Program-made: the position numbers and the translations under genes | Shown: piece after piece, positions 44,390 to 56,755 of the stretch | Numbering within the stretch: the first letter of the stretch is position 1 | Layout of the letters: every line of letters starts with the position of its first letter | NCBI GenBank assembly: GCA_001972305.1 | Contig: BDDD01000881.1 | Span: 1 to 64,000, forward strand | DNA from: Cephalotus follicularis | Lineage: Eukaryota > Streptophyta > Magnoliopsida > Oxalidales > Cephalotaceae | Length of the DNA stretch: 64,000 bases | Direction: 5' to 3' | The notes under the pieces: generated by a model | Database searches by the model: none | What the model saw: only the letters and a program-made list of their open reading frames with translations | Told to the model about the DNA's origin: nothing

Positions 44390-45181
44390 CACCAATGGAT
44401 GAAGTGTTTATCTCTCTTTCCCCCTCTGTTTTACTTTGTTTTTCACTTGTTTCTTTTCATAGGTGTTGAAGCAAGAGAGAGATGAAGGAGAGGGTGCTTT
44501 TATGCAGATTGTTCCCTTTTCTTTCTTCCCCCCTGCCTTGAATGTACACCCCTGTCCTTTTTCCCTTTCCCGTTTGCAGGTCACATGTGTCTAGAATACT
44601 TCACACTCTTGCATGCAAAAGTTGAGCCCGTTTCTCAGCACCTGCCCTGACCATAAGGCCAGACAAACCATACTCTCATCAGTTGCATGTACACATGTCT
44701 CTTCTCCTCTTTCATTCATTGCATGCATACCCAAGTGTTGCCCTTTCTCTCACAACTCAGGCACTGTAGGTTTAGGGAGCTATATTGCATGCTTAACACG
44801 CCACAAACCGCATGTGAAGGCTTCTGGAAATGACCCCCCAATTGCCTTCTGCACCACATTTTCTGTTAGCGCATAAACATGTCCGTGATTCAATGCTAAG
44901 CATCGACGTTTACATGTGAGCGTCGACGTGCATGTGCATGGGGTTACGTGCACCCTTTGTCCCATAGGCGTTGACGCTTTTATCCTAGTACTGTGTCGTT
45001 TTGCCTCCAAATGTACCATTTAACATTTCTTTAACTTTCTAGCATTTTCCTCTTCAAAAATTTAGCATTTAAAATTTGGGAAAACATCATCAAGGTCGGA
45101 AATTTCACCCTTCTCATTATCTCAATAAAAGATTACAAAGGAAAATTACAATTTCACATAAACGAAAATCCCGGCGTTACA
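44390..45181 (-). repeat. Element C second LTR, first part
   Basis: On the minus strand it starts TGTAACGCCGGG at 45181 and matches 55411 down to 51838, minus the solo LTR. A short GCGTCGACGC-type cluster lies at 44900-44990. Confidence 0.82.
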
Positions 45182-45197
45182 TCCACCCCTCCTTCAA
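45182..45197 (-). promoter_or_regulatory. Polypurine tract of element C
   Basis: The complement reads as a purine-rich GAAGGAGGGGTGGA directly before the LTR start, as in element B. Confidence 0.82.
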
Positions 45198-45199
45198 CG

Positions 45200-46580
45200 A
45201 ATTTCGTCCTCAAAATTAGAGTAATACTAAAACAAAAGAGGGTAGCGTTTCCGGACCTCATCCTCACACTCCCACGTAGCCTCCTCAGGATGGTGGAACT
45301 GCCACTGAACCTTCACCATCGGGATGGTTCGGTTCCTCAATACCTGCGTGTTCTAGTCCAGAATCCGCACTGGCAACAACCCACAAGATAAGTTATCTCG
45401 TACAGTAACTGAATCATGATCCAAGACATCTGACGGGTCTCAGACATATCCTCTCAGCATGGACACATGGAAGACATCAGGCACATTAGACAGCGCAGGG
45501 GGTAACGCAAGCTGGTAAGCTACCTCCCAAACTCTCTCTCCAGAATATCGTAAGGACCTATATAGTGCGGAGCTAACTTGCCCTTTTTCCAAAATCTTTT
45601 CACACCGTTCCATGGTGATACCTTCAAGAACACGTGATCGCCAACATTAAAGATCAAGGGTCTCTCCCTCAGACTATCAGTGTAGCTCTTCTGCCGACTC
45701 TGTACAGCAAGTAGCTTCTCTCTAACAACCTTGATCTTCTCAGAAGTCTCCTCCACTAACTCAGACCCAGGTAAAGGTCACTTCCCGACGTCATCCCAAC
45801 AGACGGGTGATCAGAACTTCCTCCCATATAGAACCTCATACGGCGCCATGCCAATACTGGAATGATAGCTATTATTATAAGAAAACTCTATCAAAGGGAT
45901 GTGATCCTCCCATGTACCAGCAAAATCAATAATGCAAGCTCGGAGCATATCCTCCAAGGTCTGGATGGTACGCTCATACTGCCTATCTGTCTCAGGGTGG
46001 AAGGCAGTACTCAGGTTCAGCTTTGTCCCGAAAGCTGTCCGAAATCTCTTCCAGAAGTTGGAAGTAAAGATAGCATCTCTGTCACATACAATACTGACTG
46101 GAACACCATGTAGCCTCACAATATCCTTAACATATAAACAAGCCAACTTGCTCGCAGAATATGTAACATGTGTCGGTAGAAAGTATGTTGATTTGGTGAG
46201 TCTATCCACGATAACCCACACGGCATTGTGATGGTTTAGAGTCAGAGGAAAACCTGAAACAAAGTCCATCGTCACGTGTTCCCACTTCCACTCTGGAATC
46301 GGTAGAGGCTGTAACAAGCCCGCTGGCCTCTGGTGCTCAGCCTTAACTGTCTAGCAAGTATAACACTTTGAGACATAGTCTGCAATCTCTCTCTTCATGC
46401 CCGACCGCCAGTAATTCCTCTTCATATCTTCATACATCTTGGTACTACCAGGATGTATGCTATACTGTGATTTATAAACTTCATTCAACAATGAAATCTT
46501 TATCTCAAAATCATTCAGAAGACACACCCACCCCCAGAATCTCAGTTTGCCATCGGCATGTATTCGGAAGTCAGAATCAC
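45200..46580 (-). pseudogene. Element C integrase and chromodomain-like tail
   Basis: The zinc region (KCYTC near 46350) has a stop. The core (46317-45811) keeps D in TMDFVSGFP, D in CDRDAIF and E in ETDRQYERT, with Q-to-E and G-to-R changes beside it. It ends at LYGRKF with a stop. 45756-45520 continues with FNVGDHVFLKVSPW and KLAPHYIGPYDILE. Degraded text with IPMVKVQWQFHHPEEATWE follows to about 45230, the chromodomain-like end shared with element B. Confidence 0.87.
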
Positions 46581-47560
46581 GTCACAGATTCCCCCGAATC
46601 TCTAGCAGTTCAGGATTGCGTGACTGTGCATCCTTTATATGATCCGGTAGCACTGGTTGTGCCCGTATGCTAGCTACGTAGACCTCCAGTGACAGGTTAA
46701 ATGGAGACCACCTCTGGAAGTCCTCTAGCATCTTCCACTGAGATACCATCGGGTTAGCAATCATAGCCTTCCGACTTAAGGCATCCACAACCACGTTCGC
46801 CTTACTGGGATGATACTGAATACTGCAATCATAGTCGTTAAAGAACTCCACCCATCTCCGCTGTCTCATGTTGAGCGCATCCTGGCAGAACAGGTACCTC
46901 AAACTCTTGTGATCAGTGAAGATCTCAAACTGTGCCCCATACAGATAGTGCCTCCACTTCTGAAGGGCAAAGGTAATCGCTGTCAGCTCAAGATCGTGCG
47001 TCTGGTAGTTCTCTTCATATGGCTTCAACTTCCTCAAAGCATATGCTATCACTCTGCCTCGTTGCATCAACACGCAACCTAGACCCTTACCTGAAGCATC
47101 ACTGTAGACCGCAAAATCCTCACTACCCTCGGGTAGTGCCAAGACAGGTGCAGAAACTAACCGGTCCTTCAGCTCTCGAAGGCAATCCTCACAATCATCG
47201 TCCCAGATGAACAATGTATTCTTCTGAGTAAGCTTGGTCAAAGGTGCAGCTATCCACGAGAAGTTCTTAATAAACCTCCTGTAATAACCTACCAAGCCAA
47301 GAAAACTGTGCACCTCAGTCACATTCCTTGGTTGCGGCCAATCTCTCACTACGTCTGTCTTCGACGGGTCTACCGCTAAACCCTTTCTAGAAACGATGTG
47401 ACCCAGGAATATCACATGATCGAGCTAAAACTCACACTTACTAAACTTGGCGTATAACGGTGCTCTCTGAGAACCTGCAGTACTAGTCTTAGATGATAAG
47501 TGTGTTCCTCTTCACTCCTTCAGTATACTATAATGTCATCAATAAACACCATGACAAACT
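46581..47560 (-). pseudogene. Element C RT end and RNase H
   Basis: The catalytic VFIDDIIVY box lies near 47535-47560 between two stops. After a frameshift, the frame 47415-46582 is open through [15 protein letters not shown] and RNase H ([29 protein letters not shown]) into the spacer before integrase. This RNase H is the least damaged in the window. Confidence 0.87.
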
Positions 47561-47567
47561 GGTCCAG

Positions 47568-49010
47568 TTATGTCCAGAATACATCATTCATCAATGACAT
47601 GAAAGCTGCCGGTGCATTGGTAACACCAAACGGCATCACCAAGAACTCGTTGTGTTCATACCTGGTCCGGAAGGCAATCTTCTCTATATCTCCTTCCCTT
47701 ACTCTTAGTTGGTGATAACCCGACCTCAAATCAAGTTTGGAGAATAATCTGGACCATTGCAACTGGTCGAACAAATCTTTGATGTGTGGGAGGGGGTATT
47801 TGTTCTTAACAGTTGCCTTGTTCAACATCCGGTAGTCGATGCAAAGTCTCATCGACCCGTCTTTCTTCTTCACGGATAACATAGGCGCACCCCACGGGGA
47901 AACACTGGGTCGAACAAAACCCTTATCAATTAGGTCTTGTAACTGTAACTTCAACTCTCGCAACTCTGCAGGAGCCATCCGGTAAGGTGCTTTCGAGATA
48001 GGAGTTGTTCCAGGAACAAGATCAATAACGAACTCCATGCTCCTCTTAGGTGGTAAAGACCCCAAGTCATCAGAAAATACATCCAGAAATTCACATACAA
48101 TCGGAATTTCCTCCAGGTTTAAACTCTTTTCCTTCTTATGATCAATCACATAGGCCAGGTATCCCTCGCATCCTTTCTCTAAGTACCGCGATGCTCGAAT
48201 AAAGGATATGATCGGTGTTGAGAACCCCTTTTCTCCTTTAAACTGAAAGGTTATTCCATCAGGTAGATAGAAATCCATGGTCTTATCATAGAAATCCATA
48301 CGAGCACGGTGTGATGACAACCAGTCCATTCCCAGAATAACATCAAAGTCACGGATAGGTAGCAGAATCAAATCTGCATACAGAGACACGTCTACCATAG
48401 ACATCTCACATCTCCTATATACAAAGTCAGTGTAAATAGAAACCTCTGTTGGTGTACTCACATCAAGCATATATGTCATGCAGTCAGGGGTAACATCTAA
48501 GCATGATGCAAAACGTGCAGATATGAAAGAATGTGATGCTCTAGAATCCATTAACACCCGAGCAAAAAGACCATAGATATACAGAGTACCTCCAACAACA
48601 AAAGTCGACTTAGGAACTTCTGTTTGTGCAAGTGTGAAGACTCTACCTTTCACGATACTCTTGCCGGTATCCCTCATCTGTGATGGCCCAACTATCGCAC
48701 CACTGCTACTCCTAGGTCTGGTAGGCACTGTCGCTGAGTTCTTCGGACAATCTTTCACTGAATGATCAGGCCCCCCACATCTCAAGCACAATCCATTGAA
48801 CTTCCAGCACTCTTTCTGTTGGTGGCCCAGTCTACCACAATGAAAACAACCTCCGGATCTACCATTGCTTCCCTGGCTATGAGAATCCTGAGAAGCAGTC
48901 TCTTGTGACTTGTTCTTCGATGACTTCGTCGAAGAACCACTGTTTTGCCATTTTGATGACGTCGCCCTGGATTGTGTAGGTTTTGGTGGATTTGTACGAG
49001 ACCGTTCCAT
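47568..49010 (-). pseudogene. Element C gag end, protease and RT
   Basis: An open frame of 480 codons holds a serine/lysine-rich linker, two zinc knuckles ([14 protein letters not shown] and [14 protein letters not shown]) and a protease. In the protease the expected D-S/T-G reads [11 protein letters not shown], a glycine-to-arginine change that should abolish activity. RT follows from [13 protein letters not shown] through LCIDYRMLN to [13 protein letters not shown], then stops at TAA before the catalytic box. Despite its length it is not a functional gene. Confidence 0.87.
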
Positions 49011-49811
49011 CCTCCTTTCATTAGCATCAGCTTATAGGGTTACCGCCCTTTTAGTAATATCTAGAAAAGAAGTGAGCTGTAAAATTAACAATTTAGACCT
49101 GATGTCAGGTCGAAGGCCTTTCAGAAACCTCCTGATCTTCCTCGATTCTCCCTCCACAAGATAAGGCGTATGTCTCGCCAACTCCACAAACTAGGTCTGG
49201 TATTGGGCTACAGTCATGTCCCCTTGACACAGCTCCATCAGTTCTGTTTCCCTCCGGTCCCGCTCTATCTATGGAACATAAGCTGCAAAGAACTCAGACT
49301 AAAACCTATCCCAACTCCTGCCAAGATCCAGGGATGACCACTTAGCTTCAACCGACTCCCACCAACGAATAGCTTCACCCTGTATGCGATACACAGCAAA
49401 ATCGAGCTTCTATTCGTCAGTACATCTTAGTGCAGCAAATATTTTCTCCATGTCCCTCATCCACAGCTCCGCCATAGTACCATCCAATTCACCTTTGAAT
49501 AGCAGAGGATTCTGTCTCATGAACCGCTCCAGATCTCTACCAAAACCTCCAGCATGGAAATTTTCAGGAGCACGCTGATAGGCTTGCTTAGCCTCATAGA
49601 TCTACCGCATCTATTCCATATTTGCCGCATTGGATCGAATCTGCTCTTGGAAAAGTTGAGCCATACGATCGAAATTAATCCTTTCATTGGGTACTGGCGG
49701 GACATTTGCTTCTTCATTCTTCTGTGGAACATTTACTCCCTCGTTCAGTTGAGGACCATTTTCTCCACCGTCGGCTCCACGCCTTCCACGTATACCTCTT
49801 TTGAGATCCAT
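49011..49811 (-). pseudogene. Element C gag N-terminal part
   Basis: ATG at 49811 (complement) opens MDLKRGIRGRRGADGG, like the D element gag at 10472. The frame is open to 49611, then broken by several stops through the gag core before joining the 49010 frame. Confidence 0.8.
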
Positions 49812-49951
49812 TTTGTCTCCTATAATGAAATCAAATCAATCATCATGAAACAATCCACTTATTTGCCAAGGAGACCATTAACATAGACAAGTTCCTCATT
49901 AAATCATTTAATTGCCAAGGATAATATCCCAGCTAAGCATATATGGAATAT

Positions 49952-49963
49952 GCTCTGATACCA
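49952..49963 (-). promoter_or_regulatory. Primer-binding site of element C
   Basis: The complement reads TGGTATCAGAGC, an exact match to the initiator-methionine tRNA complement, three bases after the LTR end (GGGGTGTGATA). Confidence 0.9.
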
Positions 49964-50129
49964 TGCTATCACACCCCATTTTTCCTTAACATGATATAGT
50001 AGCGTAAAGGTAAAGGAAATCTAACAAGAATATTCAGCTTATGCGAAAGTCGGTAAACTTTTAAACTTTTCCATTCACATAGTCATTTGTGGAAGCATTA
50101 TAAAATAAGCCAAAAAAAAATAGAAACGC

Positions 50130-50153
50130 AACACATATCCCATACTACGTGTT
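50130..50153 (-). other. Conserved LTR stem-loop, C copy
   Basis: On the minus strand AACACG pairs with TGTGTT (one G-U pair) around loop TAGTATGGGATA. Confidence 0.6.
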
Positions 50154-51279
50154 ACCAACAACACTTAAATCAAGTCAACATGAACGATTGCCCTCAAAAT
50201 GAAGCGTGATCGTAAAACATTATCCGTCAACACAAAACATAAAACCACTAGTAAGGTGCACAAGCACCATTTAATACATAGCTGATTTAATAAAATCCAA
50301 AACAGTACGATTTCGATAAACAACATTATTAAAATTTGGTCCTTGCCCGTGCTGATCCATATCAGGTCCACTGCATCAATCTGTAAAGTATGGGGTTAGC
50401 CTTTGTCCTCACTCGGCTAAGTCATAAGAGTAACTTGGGATTAACATTACATGCATGTCATGAAATGTGTGCATAGTGATGCAGTTAAGTAAAATAGCAG
50501 TATATATATATATATGAAGATATATATTTATCAACAGTATAGTAGTAACCCGGCCAGGGCTATATCAAATAGTCACAACAGTGTCCGCATAGGACCAGTA
50601 AATAATATGTCAACAAAGGGACCAACAAGCAGTCAGTCGATATGAACAACGTCACCAACTTCTGGCCCCACGTTGCACTCCTAACATCGGCCCCAACTTC
50701 GAACGGCACGAAGTAGGCCACCAGTCAGTGAGTTACCCTGCCTATATCTGGCTTGTAGGTCAACCTCTATAGTGAGTTACCTTACCAACTCCTGGCTCCT
50801 AGGTTAACCCTACCACTAGCCATCGCTAGCAACGTCCACCACGTAGCTAGTACGGCGCAAGCACAATCACAATCCAATCACAACAGAATCACAGAGTAGT
50901 ACAATATAGTTCAAGCAATTTATGAAAGTAATTACTTGTCCCAAATTACAACAGTTTATTTCAAGTCGTTTTAATAAACACTTGAAATCATGCATTTTCA
51001 TTATATAGAAAGTGTTTTAGGCAGTTCACAGTGATTGGAAATAGCTTTCCCAGTCGTTCAAAAATTTGTATTTGTCTACTATATATTTTGGTACTAAAAT
51101 AATGACTTTCAAGATCATATGTGGATTTCTAAACAACGTAACCATTTAGAAATCCTAACCAGTCAATAAACAACAAAAAAAAAACAATACATATGTGATG
51201 CAAACATATGTTCTAATGCGTCTAAACTGAAATCGAGATCGAACTACGTCATTTAAGCGAATTTGGTCCGAACAGCCTT

Positions 51280-51480
51280 TAAAGCGTTGACGTCTTTCCC
51301 TTGGGCGTCGACGCTTACGTCCTCTAAGCGACGACACTTAATCCTTAGCGTCAGCGCTTTCTGTACCTTAGGCGTCGATGTCTCCTCCCATAGGCGTCGA
51401 CGTCTTAGCACGCAATCAGTAAAACTATCGTATTTCACAGCCCAAAGCATCGACGCGTTTACCAGAGCATTGACGGTTTT
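51280..51480 (-). repeat. GTCGAC palindrome cluster (C LTR)
   Basis: Eight copies or variants of GCGTCGACGC occur in 200 bases (near 51283, 51306, 51330, 51348, 51373, 51396, 51449, 51466). A second cluster in the same LTR lies at 55060-55205. Confidence 0.82.
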
Positions 51481-52107
51481 GCACGCAGGTCATCTTCTTC
51501 CTTACGACATTTCAAACCAGTATCAAAACCAATCCAGATACATGCACAAAGACATGTGATAAAGCCATATAACCCACATGCAAAGACATATTACATATCC
51601 AGTATAACATGGCATACATCCAGTGATCAAAACAGTCCAAATAGTCATGAAAAACTATGCATCAAGTCACCGATCAGGCATTAACATTAAACTTGAAATT
51701 ACAATCATGGCTTCTCCTACCTTTTTTTTCCAAGTTAGGAACTAGAATGTCCACCTCTTTAAGACCTAGAACTAGCCACAGTAGCTCCAACCTTTGTCCA
51801 GCAACTACGAGCCTCCAATTCAAAGCTCCAAGGTTCAACAATGGAGGAAGTGTTTATCTCTCTTTCTCCCTCTGTTTTACTTTGTTTTTTCACTGGTTTC
51901 TTTTCACATGTGTTGAAGTAAGAGGGAGATGAAGGAGAGGGTGCTTTTATGCAGATTGTTCCCTTCTCTTTCTTCCTCCCTGCTTTGAATGCACACCCCT
52001 GTCCTTTTTCCCTTTCCCGTTTGCAGGTCACATGTGTCTAGAATAATTCACACTCTTGCATGCAACAGCTAAGCCCATTTCTCAGCACCTGCCCTAACCA
52101 TAAGTCC

Positions 52108-54832
52108 TGTAATAACCGCAATTTTAACTAATGTATATTGCTCCAATTTTAAATAAAATATACATTTTAGTTGAGATTATTTGTCCAATTATAATAATTT
52201 TATGATTAGTGAATGCTTGGGTTGATTTGAGATGCAAATTGGTAAAACAAACTTAAGAAACCCTAAAACCAGCTCAAACAGCAGACTGTCACAGGGTAAC
52301 AGTCGACTGGTTGACTCGTGGAAGAGACAGTAGACTATCACAGGATGACAGTCGACTGGAGTGACACAAAACAGGCGTCTGGCATGTGCAGAGACAGTGA
52401 TGACAAGTGTTCTAATCGTGGCATACATGTGGGATGCGTGTCACCAGCTGCCATAACATGCAATGGGAGTGCCTTGCATGTCCTCTATTGCATGTCCTCT
52501 ATTCCTTCTGCAAGATTTGCAGACCTGCAACCTGCAAAAACAGAAGAGAAAGAGTGAGGAGAGGTGCATGTGAGAGAGAGAAGGAAAAAAGGGAAGGTAT
52601 AGTTAATGGGATCCTAACGAATTCTAAGACTCTAAGCCTTTATATCAGCTGTGAAGAGATGATTTGAGTGATAGAAAACACTGAGGAGAAGGAATTGAAG
52701 GAGATAAAAGATTTTCTTCGAACTTGCATGTTAGAGTGTTCAAGGAGAGTGAAGCTTTGATTCTCCTGGTAAGTCACTAATCCGAATCCCTTAATGTTGT
52801 TATGGTCAATAGCTAGGAAAATAGACTAGGATTAGATATCCATATCTTCTGTTAACATGATTAAGAGTTAATAAGTTTGAATTGAGATAGAAATGGTAAA
52901 GGTTCAATAAAGGTTGAAACTTATGAGCCAATGATAAGCCACTAGTTGGATATTAGGTTGTTAGTGGATTAAACGTACTAACGATAGTAATATATATCCA
53001 CTGTTGACATGAGAACGAATGATTAAACCTGGAAATTAAGATGAAATTAGAAGTTGTTTAATAATGTGAAAGAGTGACTTAATGGAATTGTGATAAGCTA
53101 CTGTTGGAGTAGTAATCTGTAACTGGATAATTAGTTAAACTTACTGATTTAATGACTGAACCATTGAGCATGCATTGTTATAGATCGATTCTGCTGAGAT
53201 TGGAAGGTTAAGTTGGTGAAAGAGCCTTGGACATTAAAGAGTGAAATCAATCCAAATTGATTTCGGGATAGCGTTTAAGGTAGGGGTAATGACATGTTTT
53301 TGAAGATATAAAATGCATATCATGTATGGTTAATTTTATGTTTGATTGCATGTGTTCATTGAGTTAGTATTTGGACATTGAAATACATACCCTGCTACTG
53401 CCCGCCAATTTCTGGGCAAAGCAGTCGATTGTTCTTCATGGCAGTCGACTACTCAATCTATCCAGTCGACTGTTAAGAGAAACAGTCAACTACTCAATCC
53501 AAACAGTCGACTATTCTTGGGAACAGCCGACTGTCCTGGGATAAAATTCTGATATAGGTTCTGTTAGGGCCTCAATTTGAATGTAATTAACTGGCCTCCA
53601 TATGGGGTGACTGTAACAGTCAATCCTGGCCTTATGTGATTACATTCCAGGAATTAAACAACGTATGCACTCCTTGTGGAAGTTGTGCAAGAATGACTAG
53701 GGTATGCCTTGACCTTATTGAATCCTTGGAATTGCTACTGTCCTTTGCTGTTTTGCTGCATATGCTACTGTTACAATTAGTATATACCAGTTGAGTGTTC
53801 ATAAACACTATTGTTCCATTGTTTTCAAAGTATTGAACCAACTAAGTGCTATATGCACAATTAATGATTTCAACTATCATTTTCAAATGAAACCCAATGG
53901 TTACTGTTTTCCCTCCAAAGAGAGGTACTGTTACTGTACTGAATATCGTTTTCCTCCAACGAGATGTACGATTACTAAACTGAAATTGTTTCTAATGAAA
54001 ACAACTTTTATATTGCATACTATTGATATATGTAATATTACTACTGAATTGATTGAATTGTTTGTCTATGCTATTGCCGTTAGTCGAGTGATATGAGACA
54101 TCACTGGCTACGAAGGTGGTCCTATGTGCCAGGAGTTGGCTAGAGTATCCACCCAAACTGTCTGCAATGCAGATCTTGATTGTTAAACTGCCCGCTAATA
54201 CCGGTAGTAACTGACTTGATCTATCATCTTCGGAGTGAAGGGTGATAGATAGGTGGTGCACAGTTGGTGCTAAGAGTTAGCGACATGTGACACCCAAACC
54301 ACTGTACTGATTGATTGTACCCTTGTGCGGTATTCTTGCATTGTACTGTCTATGGTCACTTGGCATGATTACTTATATATTGGAATATTTACAAATGCTA
54401 TTATATATATAAATTGTCATACCTGTTGCATTTATATATTCATTATCATGCATTACCTTCCTACTTAGCAAAGTGAGGACAACGGCTAACCCCTACAATT
54501 TCAGATTAAGCAAAGACGTACGGAAAGTGCTGTTGGAGCTTTTGGAGAGTTGCTATTTCTGTTAAGGTTGCTACTCTTATGTTGTATTTTGTTTGTAATG
54601 AACGATTCGCACTCCGTTGTTGTTGTTGTATTTTCCTTATGTATAAGGATATTGTTGGATTGTACGAGCACGTAGTATGGGCTGCGTGCGGATGACTTTT
54701 ATTTTATAATCCGGTTTATGGAATGCTTCCGCTTATATATATTGAATTGTTATTTGGAATGCTGGATTATTTACTTATTCCTGGTATCACCACATATGTT
54801 GTCTAAATGTAATGGAATAACGGGGTGCGACA
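52108..54832 (+). repeat. Family D solo LTR inside the element C LTR
   Basis: It starts TGTAATAACCGC and ends GGGGTGCGACA, 2725 bp, with no internal region. It is flanked by AGTCC on both sides (52103-52107 and 54833-54837), a perfect 5-bp target duplication. The other C LTR is uninterrupted at the matching place (near 44660), giving the empty site. It contains CAGTCGACTG clusters (52290-52360 and 53420-53540) and the stem-loop at 54668-54689. It arose by insertion followed by recombination between the two LTRs. Confidence 0.93.
54668..54689 (+). other. Conserved LTR stem-loop, D solo LTR
   Basis: Perfect GCACG/CGTGC stem; loop TAGTATGGGCTG. Confidence 0.62.
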
Positions 54833-55411
54833 AGTCCAGACAAACCATACTCTCATCAGTTGCATGTACACATGTCTCTCCTCCTCTTTCATTCATTGCA
54901 TGCATAGCCAAGTTTCACCCTTTGTCTCACAACTCAGGCACTGCAGGTTCAGGGAGCTATATTGCATGCTTAACACGCCATAAATCGCATGTGAAGGCAT
55001 TTGGAAATGACCCCCCCCAATTGCTCTCTGCACCACGTTTTTTGTCAGCGCATAAACGTGTCCATGATTCGACGCTAAGCATCGACGTTTACATGCAGGC
55101 ATTGACGCTTATAGCATTTTACCTCAAAGGCGTTGACATCATTAATAGGCGTCGATGTGCATGTGCATGGGCTTACATGTGCTCATTGTCCCATAGGCAT
55201 CGACGCTTTTATCCTAGTGCTGTGCCATTTTGCCTCAAAGTGTACCATTTAACATTTCTTTAGCTTTCTAGCATTTCCCTCTTCCAATATTTAGCATTTA
55301 AAATTTGGGAAAACATCATCAAGGTCCAAAATTTCACCCTTCTCATTATCTCAATAAAAGATTACAAAGGAAAATTACAATTTCACATAAACGAAAATCC
55401 CGGGCGTTACA
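54833..55411 (-). repeat. Element C first LTR, 5' part
   Basis: This continues the LTR past the solo insertion to its start TGTAACGCCCGGG at 55411 (complement). It holds a GTCGACGC-type cluster at 55060-55205. Confidence 0.88.
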
Positions 55412-55983
55412 CACAAGATTTCAAAAGGTTCAGACCAGATGGGTGCCTGAATGATAGAAGCAGTGGTGAACTCCTTCTTTAAGTGATCAAAAGCATCTCG
55501 GCATTCTTCAGAGAAAACAAACACTTGATCCTTCACTATAAGCGATGTCAAGGGTCGCGCCACCAAACTAAAATCTTTGGTAAATCTTCGGTAAAAACTA
55601 GCGTGCCCAAGGAATGCTCAGATGTTCTTCACAGTTCAAGGTGGAGGCAAATGTTTGATGACTTCTACTTTAGCCTTATCCACTTGAATTCCCTCCTTGG
55701 ACGCTACATGTCCGAGAAAAATCCCCTCATTCACCATGAAATTGCACTTTTCCCAATTAAGCACAAAATTCTTCTCCCTACTTCTTTCAAGTACAAATTT
55801 CAGATGATAAAGGCACTCAAAGAAGGTAGAACCATGCACCAAAATATCACTATAAATACTTCAAGAAAGTCCTCCACCATATCAGAGAAGATACTCATCA
55901 TGCACCTCTGGAAAGTAACAGGAGCATTGCAGAGGCCAAATGGCATGCATCGATAAGCAAAAGTTCCAACAACCCTTTAAGCA
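55412..55983 (-). pseudogene. Tat/Athila-like RT fragment
   Basis: The minus strand reads RCMPFGLCNAPVTFQRCMM, VEDFLEVF, then a frameshift over the catalytic box, then CNFMVNEGIFLGH and RPLTSLIVKDQVFVFSEEC. This wording (FQRCMM, NEGIFLGH) is that of Tat/Athila gypsy elements, distinct from the Tekay-like copies. It is cut on one side by element C and on the other by a plus-strand integrase piece. Confidence 0.85.
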
Positions 55984-55984
55984 A

Positions 55985-56366
55985 TTTAATTTTGATCATT
56001 CTAGTGCGGGTATTCATCGTAGTCTCCAACTTTCTGAGTTGGAGGAAATCCGAAATGATGCATATGACAACGCTAAAATATCCAAAGAAAAGACCAAAGG
56101 CTTTCACGATGCTTAGATTTTGAGGAAAAATTTTGAAGTCGTTGACAATGTTCTTTTGTATAATTCCTGGTTACACATCTTTCCTGGAAAACAGAGATCC
56201 CGTTGGGAAGGTCCTTAAATTGTTCAAACTGTTTTCTCACATGGTGTTTTTGAGATTGTTAAGCCAGGGACTAAAGACGCATTCAAGGTGAACGGGCAGC
56301 TGTTAAAGAAGTTACTAGAGTTTCTAGCTGCACAAGTGGAAGAGTCTTCAAAGTTTCATAGATCTT
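55985..56366 (+). pseudogene. Tat/Athila-like integrase C-terminus
   Basis: The plus strand reads LQLSELEEIRNDAYDNAKI, SKEKTKGFHDA-stop, VLLYNSWLHIFPGKQRSRWE and FKVNGQLLKK, the usual end of Tat/Athila integrase. Stops lie near 56115 and 56212. It faces away from the RT fragment to its left. Confidence 0.83.
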
Positions 56367-56411
56367 AGTAAGGAAGAGGACAAAGAATTGATGTTCTTGC
56401 ATATAAAAAAA

Positions 56412-56755
56412 GGGTTAAATCCATTACTGCCCCCTAAACTTTATGTTTTGTGTCACAGTGGCCCCCGAACTTTTTTTCGTGTCAAAGTTTCCCCCAAACT
56501 CTTCCCATTTATTCATCGTTGCCTTCCGTCCAATTTTCCATCCAAAATCACTGTTAAGTGTGAGCTGGCACGTTAGGTGATATGTGGGAGTTAACGTGCC
56601 AGCTCACACTTAACAGTGATTTTTGATGAAAAATTGGACAGAAAGCAATGGTGAATAACGAGGAAGTGTTTGGGGGCAACTTTGACACGAAAAAATCTTC
56701 GGGAGTCATTGTGACACAAAGTGTAAAGTTCAAGGGGCAATAATGGACTGATGCC
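56412..56755. mobile_element. MITE with long terminal inverted repeats
   Basis: Arms of about 165 bases pair across a short centre near 56578-56592. The left arm starts GGGTTAAATCCATTACTGCC and the right arm read backwards starts GGCATCAGTCCATTATTGCC. The inner ends share CACTGTTAAGTGTGAGCTGG. Seven A flank each side, a possible target duplication. Long arms and no coding sequence suggest a Mutator-like MITE; the superfamily is inferred. Confidence 0.85.

Larger units (their letters stand above)
49967..52107 (-). repeat. Element C first LTR, 3' part
   Basis: This is the part of the LTR between the primer-binding site and the solo LTR insertion. It holds the stem-loop (50130-50153), the TTAGCC/GGCTAA block (50396-50420), a short AT microsatellite near 50500 and a GTCGACGC-type cluster (51280-51480). 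The final CA is changed to TA. Confidence 0.85.
43404..55411 (-). mobile_element. Ty3/gypsy Tekay-like element C (minus strand)
   Basis: Minus-strand order: left LTR in element sense (55411 to 49967, interrupted by a solo LTR), primer-binding site, gag, protease, RT, RNase H, integrase, chromodomain-like tail, polypurine tract, second LTR (45181 to 43404). It is the most complete gypsy gene set here, yet carries many stops and frameshifts. The two LTRs agree only over their first part. The outer flanks (CACAA at right, TTTAG at left) do not match, so the second LTR is probably rearranged. Confidence 0.85.
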
